A stretch of DNA of 64,000 nt from assembly GCF_031344055.1 (NCBI RefSeq), contig NZ_JADBEN010000004.1. One strand, written 5' to 3'. Source of the DNA: Methylobacillus flagellatus_A. Lineage in GTDB: Bacteria; Pseudomonadota; Gammaproteobacteria; Burkholderiales; Methylophilaceae. This document shows, piece by piece, positions 16,527 through 25,372 of this stretch. A model generated the notes under the pieces. That model did not search any database. It saw only the letters and a list, made by a program, of their open reading frames with translations, and had not been told where the DNA came from. Positions within the stretch are counted from its first letter, which is position 1. Each line of letters begins with the position of its first letter. The position numbers and the translations under genes are program-made.

Positions 16527-17363
16527 AGTGGGACATTATATGTGGTAGCCACGCCAATTGGAAACCTGCAAGACGTCAGCTTACGGGCGTTGGATGTGCT
16601 CAAGGCGGTTGATGTGGTGGCGGCGGAAGATACGCGGCACACAGCAGGCCTGCTGTCGCATTTCGCCATCCAGAAAAAACTGGTGGCCGTGCATGAGCAC
16701 AACGAGCGCAAGGCGGGCGAGCAATTGATCCAGCGCTTGCAGGCGGGCGAATCTGTCGCGCTGGTGAGCGATGCGGGCACGCCCGGCATCAGCGACCCGG
16801 GCGCCGTGGTTGTCGGAATGGCGCATGCGGCTGGAATCAAGGTGGCGCCTATACCAGGGGCCTCCGCAGTGGTGGCTGCGCTTTCTGCGGCGGGGATCGC
16901 GACGCCCGGGTTCCAGTTTCATGGATTCCTCCCGGCCGGCGGCAGCCAACGCCGTTCGGCCCTGCAGTCACTTGCGGATGTGGCGGTGACCCTGGTGTTC
17001 TACGAGGCTCCGCACCGGGTGCTCGATAGTGTCGCAGACATGGCTGCCGTGCTCGGGCCGGAACGTACGCTCACCATTGCGCGCGAGCTGACCAAGACCT
17101 TTGAAACCATACACCGTTTGCCATTGGCGGAAGCCCGGGCTTGGTTGGAGGAGGATGCCAACCGCCAGCGCGGCGAATTCGTGCTATTGGTGGAGCCTGC
17201 ACCGGCGAAGGAGGTTGCTCCCGTCGATGCCGAGGCGCAACGCGTATTGACGTTGCTGCTGGATGAACTGCCCCTGAAGCAGGCGGTCAAGCTGGCGACC
17301 GAGATTACCGGAGCCAAGAAGAATGCGCTGTATGAGCTGGCGCTCAGTCTCAAGCAATCCTGA
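16518..17363 (+). CDS. rsmI: 16S rRNA (cytidine1402-2'-O)-methyltransferase
   Basis: A SAM-dependent methyltransferase of the tetrapyrrole-methylase fold that modifies C1402 of 16S rRNA. Motifs: GTLYVVATPIGNLQD at the N-terminus, AAEDTRHT, LVSDAGTPGISDPG and PIPGASAVVAALSAAG. I chose the TTG at 16518-16520 (281 residues), which has AAGGGCGAG upstream and keeps the first beta strand. The only alternative nearby, GTG 16542, would cut into that strand. The first 9 bases overlap the start of the divergent lpoA gene. Confidence 0.93.
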   Translation: MNHSGTLYVVATPIGNLQDVSLRALDVLKAVDVVAAEDTRHTAGLLSHFAIQKKLVAVHEHNERKAGEQLIQRLQAGESVALVSDAGTPGISDPGAVVVGMAHAAGIKVAPIPGASAVVAALSAAGIATPGFQFHGFLPAGGSQRRSALQSLADVAVTLVFYEAPHRVLDSVADMAAVLGPERTLTIARELTKTFETIHRLPLAEARAWLEEDANRQRGEFVLLVEPAPAKEVAPVDAEAQRVLTLLLDELPLKQAVKLATEITGAKKNALYELALSLKQS

Positions 17364-17397
17364 ACCATATTGTTAGATACTAAATATAGAGAGTTTC

Positions 17398-18432
17398 ATG
17401 ACGACTACCATCACCATCACACGCCCTGATGATTGGCACCTGCATTTGCGCGATGGCGCGGCCTTGTCTGCGGTGTTGCCGGATGCCGCCAGGCGCTTCG
17501 GGCGGGCGATTGTCATGCCCAACCTGCGTCCGCCGGTGACGACTACGGCATTGGCGCGCGCTTATCGTGAACGTATCGTACGGGCATTGCCTGCCGGTTC
17601 AAGTTTTGAGCCGTTGATGACTTTGTACCTGACGGATAACACCAGTGCCGATGAAATTGTCCTGGCCAAGGACAGCGGCATCGTGCATGGCGTGAAGCTT
17701 TACCCTGCCGGAGCTACCACCAATTCCGACTCAGGGGTGACCAACCTCGGGCATTGCGTCAAGGCGCTGGAGGCCATGGAGAAGCACGGGGTTCCCTTGC
17801 TGGTGCATGCCGAAGTTACCGATGCCAATGTGGATGTGTTTGACCGCGAACGGGTATTCATCGAGCGCAATATGATTCCGTTGCTGGAGCGTTTCCAGGG
17901 ATTGCGGGTCGTGTTTGAGCACATTACGACCAGGGATGCGGCCGAGTTCGTCGCCGGGGCGTCGGAGAACGTCGCTGCCACCATCACGGCGCACCACCTG
18001 CTCATGAACCGCAATGCCATGTTCAACGGAGGCATTCGTCCGCATCATTATTGCCTGCCGGTACTCAAGCGCGAGGAGCATCGCCTGGCCTTGGTCGCGG
18101 CGGCGACTTCCGGCGATCCCAAATTCTTCCTGGGCACCGATAGCGCGCCGCACCCGAAATCCGCAAAAGAGGCGGCTTGTGGCTGCGCCGGCATGTATAC
18201 CGCGCATGCCGGGATCGAGCTTTATGCCGAAGTATTTGATGAAGCTGGCGCGTTGGACGGGCTGGAAGCATTTGCAAGCTTCCATGGGCCTGATTTTTAC
18301 CGCTTGCCGCGCAATGCGGACAAGATCACCCTGGAAAAGAACGCATGGGAAGTTCCAGCAAGCCTGCCGTTTGCTGACGAAGAGCTGGTACCCTTGCGGG
18401 CAAGCAGCACAATTGCCTGGCGCCTGAAATAG
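17398..18432 (+). CDS. pyrC: Dihydroorotase (class II)
   Basis: A 344-residue zinc amidohydrolase that closes carbamoyl aspartate to dihydroorotate in pyrimidine synthesis. The N-terminal DDWHLHLRDG supplies zinc-binding histidines, GVKLYPAGAT carries the carboxylated lysine near residue 100, and FLGTDSAPHPKSAKE holds the catalytic aspartate. Length matches E. coli PyrC. GAGAG precedes the ATG. It is followed by the RNase P RNA gene. Confidence 0.97.
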   Translation: MTTTITITRPDDWHLHLRDGAALSAVLPDAARRFGRAIVMPNLRPPVTTTALARAYRERIVRALPAGSSFEPLMTLYLTDNTSADEIVLAKDSGIVHGVKLYPAGATTNSDSGVTNLGHCVKALEAMEKHGVPLLVHAEVTDANVDVFDRERVFIERNMIPLLERFQGLRVVFEHITTRDAAEFVAGASENVAATITAHHLLMNRNAMFNGGIRPHHYCLPVLKREEHRLALVAAATSGDPKFFLGTDSAPHPKSAKEAACGCAGMYTAHAGIELYAEVFDEAGALDGLEAFASFHGPDFYRLPRNADKITLEKNAWEVPASLPFADEELVPLRASSTIAWRLK

Positions 18433-18495
18433 CTATCTGCTTCGGCGCGGTGTTGCCTTGGCCTTATGGCGCATCAGGCTGGAAGGCGTGTGTGG

Positions 18496-18501
18496 TACAC
18501 T
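18496..18501 (+). promoter_or_regulatory. rnpB promoter -10 element
   Basis: TACACT preceded by TG and one base (extended -10) ends 6 bases before the first paired base of RNase P RNA. No clear -35 box is seen. Confidence 0.5.
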
Positions 18502-18507
18502 AGCGCC

Positions 18508-18808
18508 GAAGCTGGCCAGGCAGCCGCCGCTCGCGCAAGCGAGGGGAGGAAAGTCCGGGCTCCATAGAGCAGGATGACGGCTAACGGCCGTACGCCGTGA
18601 GGCGAGGAATAGGGCCACAGAGACGAGTAAGCCGCAAGGTGGACGTGAAACGCGGTAACCTCCATCCGGAGCAAGACCAAATAGGGTAGCAATGGCGTGG
18701 CTCGCGCTGCTACCGGGTAGGTTGCTTGAGCCTAGCGGCAACGCTAGGCCTAGATGAATGGCTGCCACCCGCACTGCGGGGACAGAACCCGGCTTACCGG
18801 CCAGCTTC
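18508..18808 (+). ncRNA. rnpB: RNase P RNA (class A)
   Basis: The catalytic RNA of ribonuclease P, which matures tRNA 5' ends. The ends pair perfectly as helix P1 (GAAGCTGGCC at 18508-18517 with GGCCAGCTTC at 18799-18808). The universally conserved GAGGAAAGTCCGGGCTCC follows near 18541, and ACAGAACCCGGCTTACCGG lies near the 3' end. Ends were set from the P1 pairing. A short hairpin (TCTTG/CAAGA) follows without a U-run. Confidence 0.96.
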
Positions 18809-19004
18809 AATCTTGTTCCAAGATAGTCGAATATAGATTCTTTCCTGCCAATACTTCCCCATACCAAGATTCAGCTACCTCGCAACTGTTTCTCATAAAG
18901 CACTTTCACTAAATTGCCTATCTCCTTATTTTTTAAGGATAAAAATTTTCTCATAAAAATCATCTAAGTCATTGTCCCGTAAAGGAAAAATCCTAAAAAA
19001 GCCC

Positions 19005-19033
19005 TTGCATTGCCATTTTTTTTTATCTATAGT
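19005..19033 (+). promoter_or_regulatory. dcw cluster promoter (Pmra)
   Basis: TTGCAT at 19005-19010 and TATAGT at 19028-19033 with a 17-base spacer make a good sigma-70 promoter for mraZ and the downstream division genes. Its -10 overlaps the first MraZ box. The part of the gene-free stretch before it (18809-19004) is A+T-rich and holds nothing else I recognise. Confidence 0.75.
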
Positions 19034-19066
19034 GGGTGTTAGTGGAGAAAAGTGGAGTTTTGTGGG
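19032..19066 (+). promoter_or_regulatory. MraZ operator: four GTGG[G/A] repeats at 10-base spacing
   Basis: GTGGG (19032), GTGGA (19042), GTGGA (19052) and GTGGG (19062) repeat exactly every 10 bases in the same orientation. MraZ in E. coli and Mycoplasma binds direct TGGGN-type repeats with five-base spacers just upstream of its own gene. Here four units cover the region from the -10 to past the likely transcription start, which suits autorepression. Confidence 0.85.
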
Positions 19067-19141
19067 TAATTGTTGATCAAAGTTGATTGCTCATCTCCGG
19101 ATGGTTGGCAATTACCCATCTCCCGATCTGACAAATTTAAT

Positions 19142-19174
19142 GCCGGTACCGGTGCGAGAAGCGCTGGTGCCGGC
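19142..19174 (+). promoter_or_regulatory. Stable hairpin in the mraZ leader
   Basis: GCCGGTACC (19142-19150) pairs with GGTGCCGGC (19166-19174), and GTGC pairs with GCGC inside it, over the loop GAGAA. The stem is 14 pairs including G-U. It ends a few bases before the AAGGGA ribosome binding site of mraZ and has no U-run. Confidence 0.6.
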
Positions 19175-19185
19175 CAAGGGACCTC

Positions 19186-19632
19186 ATGTTTCGCGGTGCG
19201 ACGTCTTTAAATATGGATGCCAAGGGCAGGCTGGCTGTGCCAGCCAAGCACCGTGACGCCCTGCACGCTCAAAGCGAAGGCAGCCTTGTCCTGACCGCCC
19301 ACCCTCACCGTTGCCTGCTCCTGTATCCCCAGCCTGCCTGGGAGCCCATCCAATCCAAGGTCATGGCGCTTTCCAGTTTCGACCGCCAGTCCAGTGCGTT
19401 GCAGCGCTTGCTGGTGGGGTTTGCCGAAGACGTCGAGCTGGACAGCGCCGGCCGCTTGCTGGTTTCCCCGGTATTGAGGGAGTTCGCCGGATTGGAGAAG
19501 CAAGTGATGCTGGTGGGGCAGGGCAGCCACTTCGAGCTTTGGAGCATGGAGGCCTGGCGGGCCCAGTTGCAGCAGGTGATGTCAGCCGAGAATATGGGGC
19601 TTCCCGCCGAGTTGGAGGGCTTTTCGCTGTGA
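19186..19632 (+). CDS. mraZ: Transcriptional regulator MraZ
   Basis: A 148-residue protein with two SpoVT/AbrB-type modules: SLNMDAKGRLAVPAKHRDAL near residue 8 and VELDSAGRLLVSPVLREF near residue 83. It forms ring-shaped oligomers that bind the repeat boxes in its own promoter and control the dcw cluster. AAGGGA lies before the ATG. The stop overlaps the GTG start of rsmH. Confidence 0.96.
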   Translation: MFRGATSLNMDAKGRLAVPAKHRDALHAQSEGSLVLTAHPHRCLLLYPQPAWEPIQSKVMALSSFDRQSSALQRLLVGFAEDVELDSAGRLLVSPVLREFAGLEKQVMLVGQGSHFELWSMEAWRAQLQQVMSAENMGLPAELEGFSL

Positions 19633-20594
19633 GTACAGGCATTCGCCATGTACCCGCCTCCCAGGTTTCTCAGCATGTAACGGTTTTGTTGGACGAAGCA
19701 GTGGAAGCGCTGGCGATCAAGCCTGACGGCACTTATGTCGACGGCACGTTCGGCCGGGGTGGGCATAGCCGCAGGATACTGGATAATCTGGGGCCGCACG
19801 GGCATCTGGTGGCGCTGGACCGCGACCTGGCCGCCGTTGAGGCCGCACGGGATATCCAGGATGCACGTTTCACGATCGTCCACAGTCATTTTGCCGCCAT
19901 GGCGGAAGTCTTGGCGGATCTGAATATTCAACAAGTAGATGGTGTGTTGCTGGATCTGGGAATTTCATCTCCACAGATCGACGAGGGCGAGCGCGGCTTC
20001 AGCTTCAGGTTTGACGGCCCGCTCGATATGCGCATGGACCAAAGCCGTGGACAGACAGCGGCAGAGTTCATCGCGGCTGCAACGGAACAAGAACTGACGG
20101 GGGTAATTAAGGAATATGGTGAAGAACGGTTTGCTAAACAGATTGCAAGGGCGATTGTTGCGCAGCGCACAGGAGGGGTGGTCATCTCCACTACCGGACA
20201 ACTTGCCAAGATCGTGGCAGGGGCGGTCCCAAAAGTCGAGCCTGGCCAAGATCCGGCGACGCGCACCTTTCAGGCTTTACGGATTTTCATCAATCAGGAG
20301 CTTGAGGAATTGTCGCTGACCCTTCCTCAATGCCTGTCGCTGCTGGCGCCGCAAGGGCGCTTGGCGGTGATCAGCTTCCACTCGCTGGAAGACCGCATTG
20401 TGAAACGCTTTATCCGTGCCGAGCAGGACAGGGATGACCTGCCCGCGAATTTTCCGGTGCGAGCCAAGGACCTGCCGCAGCCCCGCCTGGTGGCGGTCGG
20501 CCGCGCGGTGCGCCCGGGCGATGCCGAGGTCAGGCGCAACCCGCGTTCACGCAGCGCCGTATTGCGCGTTGCGGAAAGGACCGCGGTGCAATAG
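19629..20594 (+). CDS. rsmH: 16S rRNA (cytosine1402-N4)-methyltransferase
   Basis: A 321-residue SAM methyltransferase acting on C1402 of 16S rRNA, the same nucleotide that RsmI modifies on the ribose. Motifs: HVTVLLDEAVEAL, YVDGTFGRGGHSR (SAM binding), LLDLGISSPQIDEGERGFSF and FHSLEDRIVKRF. The start is the GTG at 19629-19631, which overlaps the mraZ stop and has GGAGGG nine bases upstream. The frame is open further upstream inside mraZ, but that part is not RsmH-like. Confidence 0.95.
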   Translation: MSTGIRHVPASQVSQHVTVLLDEAVEALAIKPDGTYVDGTFGRGGHSRRILDNLGPHGHLVALDRDLAAVEAARDIQDARFTIVHSHFAAMAEVLADLNIQQVDGVLLDLGISSPQIDEGERGFSFRFDGPLDMRMDQSRGQTAAEFIAAATEQELTGVIKEYGEERFAKQIARAIVAQRTGGVVISTTGQLAKIVAGAVPKVEPGQDPATRTFQALRIFINQELEELSLTLPQCLSLLAPQGRLAVISFHSLEDRIVKRFIRAEQDRDDLPANFPVRAKDLPQPRLVAVGRAVRPGDAEVRRNPRSRSAVLRVAERTAVQ

Positions 20595-20854
20595 TGGCCA
20601 AGCTTAACCTGATCCTCTTCCTGGTGGTGATAGTGGCTGCGCTGGGCGTCATTACGTCCCAGCACAAGGCGCGCAAGCTCTATATCGAGCTGCAGCAGCA
20701 AGAGGATGCGGCCAAGCAATTCGAGATAGAGTGGGGCCAGTTGCAACTGGAGCAAAGCACCTGGGCCATGCATTCCCGCATCGAGCAGATCGCCGAGCGT
20801 CGCCTGAATATGCAGGTGCCTGATCCAAGCCGCATACAGGTGGTCGCGCCATGA
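20594..20854 (+). CDS. ftsL: Cell division protein FtsL
   Basis: An 86-residue bitopic inner-membrane protein. A single membrane helix (about residues 3-22, LNLILFLVVIVAALGVI) is followed by a periplasmic coiled coil (YIELQQQEDAAKQFEIEWGQL). FtsL joins FtsB and FtsQ in the complex that activates FtsWI septal synthesis. It starts with GTG overlapping the rsmH stop by one base, and the next gene, ftsI, overlaps its end by four bases. The position in the cluster supports the call more than sequence alone. Confidence 0.92.
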   Translation: MAKLNLILFLVVIVAALGVITSQHKARKLYIELQQQEDAAKQFEIEWGQLQLEQSTWAMHSRIEQIAERRLNMQVPDPSRIQVVAP

Positions 20855-22602
20855 TGGGGGCGATGCGCATGCGCGTGGGGTCGAAGCCGCGGGTCGTGGT
20901 CAGGCTGCCGGTCTGGCGCCGCCGCCTCCTGCTGGTGCTGGTGCTGTGCGGTTTTGCCGTGCTGCTGGGGCGCAGCGTCTATTTGCAGAGCGTGCATAAA
21001 TCCTTTCTGCAGCAAAAGGGCGATGCGCGCTATAGCCGCCTGTTGAGCCTGCCCGCGCACCGCGGCAAGATCACTGACCGTTACGGCGAGCCGCTGGCGA
21101 TCAGCACGCCAGTGGAGTCCATCTGGGCCAGCCCGCCAGACGTGAAGGTGACGTATGAGCAATTGGCGAAACTGGCAGGCATCCTCAAACTCAAGCCGGA
21201 AGCGATCAAATCCAAGTTCGATAACACGCAGCGTGAATTTGTTTATCTCAAGCGCCGCTTGCCGCCTGAGCTTGCCGCACAGGTGATGAGCATCGGCATT
21301 CCTGGCGTTTTCATGCAGAGAGAATACCGCCGTTATTATCCTGCTGGGGAAGTGACTGCTCACCTTGTCGGCTTCACCGGCATTGACGATAACGGCCAGG
21401 AAGGCTTCGAGCTGCATTCCCAGAAATGGTTGTCCGGCAAGCCGGGCAGCCGCCGCGTGATCAAGGACAGGCAAGGGCGTATCGTCGAAGACCTCGAGGC
21501 AGTCAAGGTTCCGCAGGATGGCCGCGATCTGGCGCTTTCCATAGACCGCAAGCTTCAATACCTGGCTTATCGCGAACTGGCAGCGGCGGTGGAAGAGCAC
21601 AAGGCCAAGGCAGGTTCTGCGGTTGTGCTGGATGCCAAGACCGGCGAAGTGCTGGCGATGGCAAACGTCCCCAGCTACAACCCGAACAACCCGGTCAACC
21701 TGACCGGGGGGCGTTCACGCAACCGGGCGATCGTCGACACTTTCGAGCCCGGATCGACGCTGAAGCCGTTTACTGCCGCGGCAGCCCTCGATAGCGGACA
21801 GTACAAGCCTAGCACGCTTATCGATACATCGTCCGGCGCAATGCGCATCGGCAAGGCCACGATCCGTGATGCGCACCCGCAAGGCGTGCTCACGGTCGCG
21901 CAGGTCATTCAGAAGTCTTCCAATATCGGTTCGGCCAAGATGGCGCTGAGCCTGGAGCCGCATTACATGTGGAGCATCTATAACCAGGTCGGGTTCGGCT
22001 CCGTGACGCGCATTGGCTTCCCTGGCGAAGCTTCCGGAAGGCTGCGCAATTACAAGACCTGGCGCCCGATCGAGCAGGCCACCATGTCTTATGGCCATGG
22101 CCTCAGCCTGACCTTGCTGCAGCTGGCGCGTGCCTACACCGTATTCACCAATGATGGCGCCTTGCTGCCGGTCTCCCTGCTCAAGCTCAAGGAGCCTCCT
22201 GTTGGCCATCAGGTTTATACCCCCGAAACTGCGCATCACCTGCGCGACATGATGGAGACTGTTATCCAGCCTGGCGGCACTGCCCCAAGGGCACAAGTGC
22301 TGGGCTACCGCGTCGCAGGCAAAACCGGGACGGCGCACAAGCCCGGCGTGGGCGGCTACCAGGCAAACCACTATGTATCCTCGTTTGTCGGTTTTGCGCC
22401 TGCATCCAACCCGCGCTTGATCATTGCGGTAATGATCGACGACCCGAGTGGCGGCAAATATTACGGCGGTACGGTGGCCGCCCCGGTATTCAGCAAGGTG
22501 ATGTCGGGCGCGTTGCGCATGCTGGCGATCCCGCAGGATGCGCCGAACAACAATGTCGTGATCCCTGTCGACGAGCTGCCCGAGATCAAGGAGGTGGTAT
22601 GA
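20851..22602 (+). CDS. ftsI: Septal peptidoglycan transpeptidase FtsI (PBP3)
   Basis: A 583-residue class B penicillin-binding protein. A membrane helix (about residues 25-47) is followed by the pedestal domain and the transpeptidase domain. The active-site triads are present: serine in PGSTLKPF near residue 300, SSN near 355, and KTGTAHK near 490. It cross-links septal peptidoglycan together with the glycosyltransferase FtsW. The ATG overlaps ftsL by four bases. Confidence 0.97.
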   Translation: MMGAMRMRVGSKPRVVVRLPVWRRRLLLVLVLCGFAVLLGRSVYLQSVHKSFLQQKGDARYSRLLSLPAHRGKITDRYGEPLAISTPVESIWASPPDVKVTYEQLAKLAGILKLKPEAIKSKFDNTQREFVYLKRRLPPELAAQVMSIGIPGVFMQREYRRYYPAGEVTAHLVGFTGIDDNGQEGFELHSQKWLSGKPGSRRVIKDRQGRIVEDLEAVKVPQDGRDLALSIDRKLQYLAYRELAAAVEEHKAKAGSAVVLDAKTGEVLAMANVPSYNPNNPVNLTGGRSRNRAIVDTFEPGSTLKPFTAAAALDSGQYKPSTLIDTSSGAMRIGKATIRDAHPQGVLTVAQVIQKSSNIGSAKMALSLEPHYMWSIYNQVGFGSVTRIGFPGEASGRLRNYKTWRPIEQATMSYGHGLSLTLLQLARAYTVFTNDGALLPVSLLKLKEPPVGHQVYTPETAHHLRDMMETVIQPGGTAPRAQVLGYRVAGKTGTAHKPGVGGYQANHYVSSFVGFAPASNPRLIIAVMIDDPSGGKYYGGTVAAPVFSKVMSGALRMLAIPQDAPNNNVVIPVDELPEIKEVV

Positions 22603-24023
22603 GCCTGCCCAGCCTTGATCGCTCTCATTTCACCGGCATGACTTCGGATAGCCGCCGTGCTTCTGCCGGCAGCCTGTTCCTTGCCTATCCGGGCGAACAG
22701 GCCGATGGGCGCCGTTTCATCGAGCAGGCCATCGCCAACGGGGCGGCCGGCGTGATATGGGAGCAGGAGGGATTCGACTGGAATCCTTCATGGGCCGTTG
22801 CCAACCAGCCTGTAACAGGTTTGCGTCGCAAGGCAAGCGCCATCGCCGGAGAATTCTACGACCACCCGTCTCGTCACCTCTGGATGATAGGCGTGACCGG
22901 CACCAATGGAAAAACTTCCTGCAGCCATTGGCTGGCGCAGGCGTTCAACGCCCTTCGACGCAAGGCGGTGGTGATCGGCACCCTGGGCAACGGCTTTCCG
23001 GATGCCTTGTCTGCTGCGGCGAATACCACGCCCGACCCCATCCTGTTGCAATCCATGCTGGCGGATTACCTGCAAGCGGGCGCCGAAGTGGCGGCGATGG
23101 AGGTTTCCTCGCACGGGCTGGACCAAGGGCGGGTGAATGGCATTGATTTCAAGATTGCCGTGCTGACCAACCTGACACGCGACCACCTTGATTATCACGG
23201 CGACATGGCGAGCTACGCCGGCGCCAAGCGCAAGTTGTTCCATTTTGACGGCGTGCAGACCGCCATCCTCAACCAGGACGATGCCTTTGGCCGGGAGCTG
23301 TTGAGCGAACTCAAGGCCAAGGGCAAGCATGTGCTGAGCTATGGCTTGAGCGGCGGGGACGTGCGCGGCCATGATCTGTATTTCGACGCAGAGGGCCTGC
23401 ATATGCATGTACATACCCCGCAGGGTGAAGCCGCGGTACATGCCAAGCTGGTGGGGCGCTTCAATGCCAGCAACCTGCTCGCCGTATTGGCGACATTGCT
23501 TGCCTCGGAAGTCGCGCTGGAGGATGCGGTGCGCGTCTTGGCTGAAATCCGGCCGGCACCCGGACGCATGCAGCAACTGGGCGGCGGCGACCAGCCATTG
23601 GTCGTGGTGGATTATGCGCATAGTCCCGATGCGCTGGAAAAGGCATTGCTTGCCTTGCGCGAGCAGGCAAAGGCCAGCCTCATTTGCGTGTTTGGTTGCG
23701 GCGGCGACCGGGATAAAGGTAAGCGCTCGCTGATGGCGGAAGTCGCTTCAAGACTGGCAGATAAAGTGATCGTGACTTCGGACAATCCGCGCAATGAAGA
23801 CCCCGAGGCGATCATTGCCGAGGTGGTGGCTGGCTTGCATGGCCCGGCCCAGGTGGAGCCTGATCGCGAGCAGGCCATTATCGCGGCAGTCAGGTCGGCG
23901 CAGGCGGGCGACGTCGTGCTGATCGCGGGCAAGGGGCATGAGGATTACCAGGAAATATCAGGCGTACGGCATCCATTCAATGATGCTGCGGTAGCGGCCA
24001 TTATATTGGGGGCTGCCGCATGA
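22599..24023 (+). CDS. murE: UDP-MurNAc-tripeptide synthetase MurE (meso-DAP adding)
   Basis: A 474-residue Mur ligase. The ATP loop GVTGTNGKTSCSH lies near residue 100 and the central-domain residues DHLDYHGDM near 190. The DNPR motif (TSDNPRNEDPEAI, near residue 394) is the specificity motif for meso-diaminopimelate, which fits a Gram-negative wall. It adds the third residue of the stem peptide. The start overlaps ftsI and the end overlaps murF, each by four bases. Confidence 0.97.
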   Translation: MSLPSLDRSHFTGMTSDSRRASAGSLFLAYPGEQADGRRFIEQAIANGAAGVIWEQEGFDWNPSWAVANQPVTGLRRKASAIAGEFYDHPSRHLWMIGVTGTNGKTSCSHWLAQAFNALRRKAVVIGTLGNGFPDALSAAANTTPDPILLQSMLADYLQAGAEVAAMEVSSHGLDQGRVNGIDFKIAVLTNLTRDHLDYHGDMASYAGAKRKLFHFDGVQTAILNQDDAFGRELLSELKAKGKHVLSYGLSGGDVRGHDLYFDAEGLHMHVHTPQGEAAVHAKLVGRFNASNLLAVLATLLASEVALEDAVRVLAEIRPAPGRMQQLGGGDQPLVVVDYAHSPDALEKALLALREQAKASLICVFGCGGDRDKGKRSLMAEVASRLADKVIVTSDNPRNEDPEAIIAEVVAGLHGPAQVEPDREQAIIAAVRSAQAGDVVLIAGKGHEDYQEISGVRHPFNDAAVAAIILGAAA

Positions 24024-25372
24024 TGTATTTATCCGAAATCGCCAAGGCGACGGGTGGCACCCTGATCGGCGACGACGTGCTGGTCCAGTCCGTAGGCACG
24101 GACAGCCGCAAGCTGGAACCGGCGCAGTTGTTCGTGGCGCTCAAGGGTGAGCGATTCGACGGCCATGATTACGCCCAAGACGTATTGAACCAAGGCGCTG
24201 CTGCCTTGTTGCTATCTCATGCTGTCGGGGCAGGGCCCGCCGTATTGGTCGAGGATACCCGTCTTGCATTGGGTCAATTGGCCGCCTATTGGCGCCGGAA
24301 GTTCAGCATCCCCGTGGCGGCTATTACCGGTAGCAACGGCAAGACCAGCGTCAAGGAAATGTTGGCAGCAATCCTGCGGGTTGCGGCAGGCGAGGATGAC
24401 GCCGTGCTTGCGACCCAAGGCAACCTGAACAATGACATCGGCCTGCCGCTGACATTGCTGAGGTTGCGTGAGCGCCACCGCTATGCCGCGGTGGAAATGG
24501 GCATGAACCATTTCGGCGAGATCAGCTATCTCACCCGGATTGGCCGTCCTGACGTGGCATTGATCAACAATGCGACTTCCGCGCACCTGGGCGGCCTGGG
24601 TTCCGTCGAGGGCGTGGCGAAAGCCAAGGGCGAGATTTTCGAGGGATTGGCGGATGACGGCGTGGCGGTGATCAACGCCGACGATGCGTTTGCCGGCCTA
24701 TGGCAGTCCCTGGCAGGCCGGCACCGCATCGTGCGTTTCGGCCTCAATGTCGGAGACGTCACGGCGGATTATGCGCTGCATTCAGTAGGCAGCGACCTGC
24801 AATTGAGCACGCCGGCCGGCGAACGCGCATTGCGCTTGCCCGTGCCTGGTCTGCACAACATCAGGAACGCGCTGGCCGCCACAGCCGCCGCCTTGTCCAT
24901 GGGCGTGCCGCTGGATGCGGTTGCCGGGGGCCTTGCCGGTTTTGCCGGCGTCAAGGGCAGGCTGCAGCGCAAGCCCGGCAGGCGCGGCGCATTGTTGATA
25001 GATGATACCTACAACGCCAATCCTGCTTCAATGAGAGCCGCGATCGACGTGCTTGCCAGCCAGCCTGGAAAACGCTTGCTGGTCGTGGGCGACATGGGCG
25101 AGCTGGGCGAGAACGAAGCGGCATTGCATGCCGAATTGGGCGCGTATGCCAAGGCGGCAGGCGTGGATGCGCTGCACGCGCTGGGCGGTTTGACGGCCAA
25201 GGCAGTGGAGGCATACGGCAGTGGTGCGAGCCATCACGAGACGGTGGAAAGCCTGGCGGCATCCCTGCTGCCCGAGTTGGATGCTGATACCACGGTGCTG
25301 GTCAAGGGGTCGCGTTTCATGCGCATGGAGCGTGTCGTCGACTTGCTGCAAGAACAAAAGGAGAAACCATAA
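24020..25372 (+). CDS. murF: UDP-MurNAc-tripeptide D-Ala-D-Ala ligase MurF
   Basis: A 450-residue Mur ligase that adds D-Ala-D-Ala to complete the cytoplasmic pentapeptide precursor. ITGSNGKTSVKEML near residue 100 is the ATP-binding loop; AVEMGMNHFGEI and DDTYNANPASMRAAI are family motifs. The last base of its TAA is the first base of the mraY ATG. Confidence 0.97.
   Translation: MMYLSEIAKATGGTLIGDDVLVQSVGTDSRKLEPAQLFVALKGERFDGHDYAQDVLNQGAAALLLSHAVGAGPAVLVEDTRLALGQLAAYWRRKFSIPVAAITGSNGKTSVKEMLAAILRVAAGEDDAVLATQGNLNNDIGLPLTLLRLRERHRYAAVEMGMNHFGEISYLTRIGRPDVALINNATSAHLGGLGSVEGVAKAKGEIFEGLADDGVAVINADDAFAGLWQSLAGRHRIVRFGLNVGDVTADYALHSVGSDLQLSTPAGERALRLPVPGLHNIRNALAATAAALSMGVPLDAVAGGLAGFAGVKGRLQRKPGRRGALLIDDTYNANPASMRAAIDVLASQPGKRLLVVGDMGELGENEAALHAELGAYAKAAGVDALHALGGLTAKAVEAYGSGASHHETVESLAASLLPELDADTTVLVKGSRFMRMERVVDLLQEQKEKP

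Noticed and set aside
19032..19066. The four phased repeats as a CRISPR or plasmid iteron
   Set aside because: Five-base repeats with 10-base period at mraZ are the known MraZ operator pattern.
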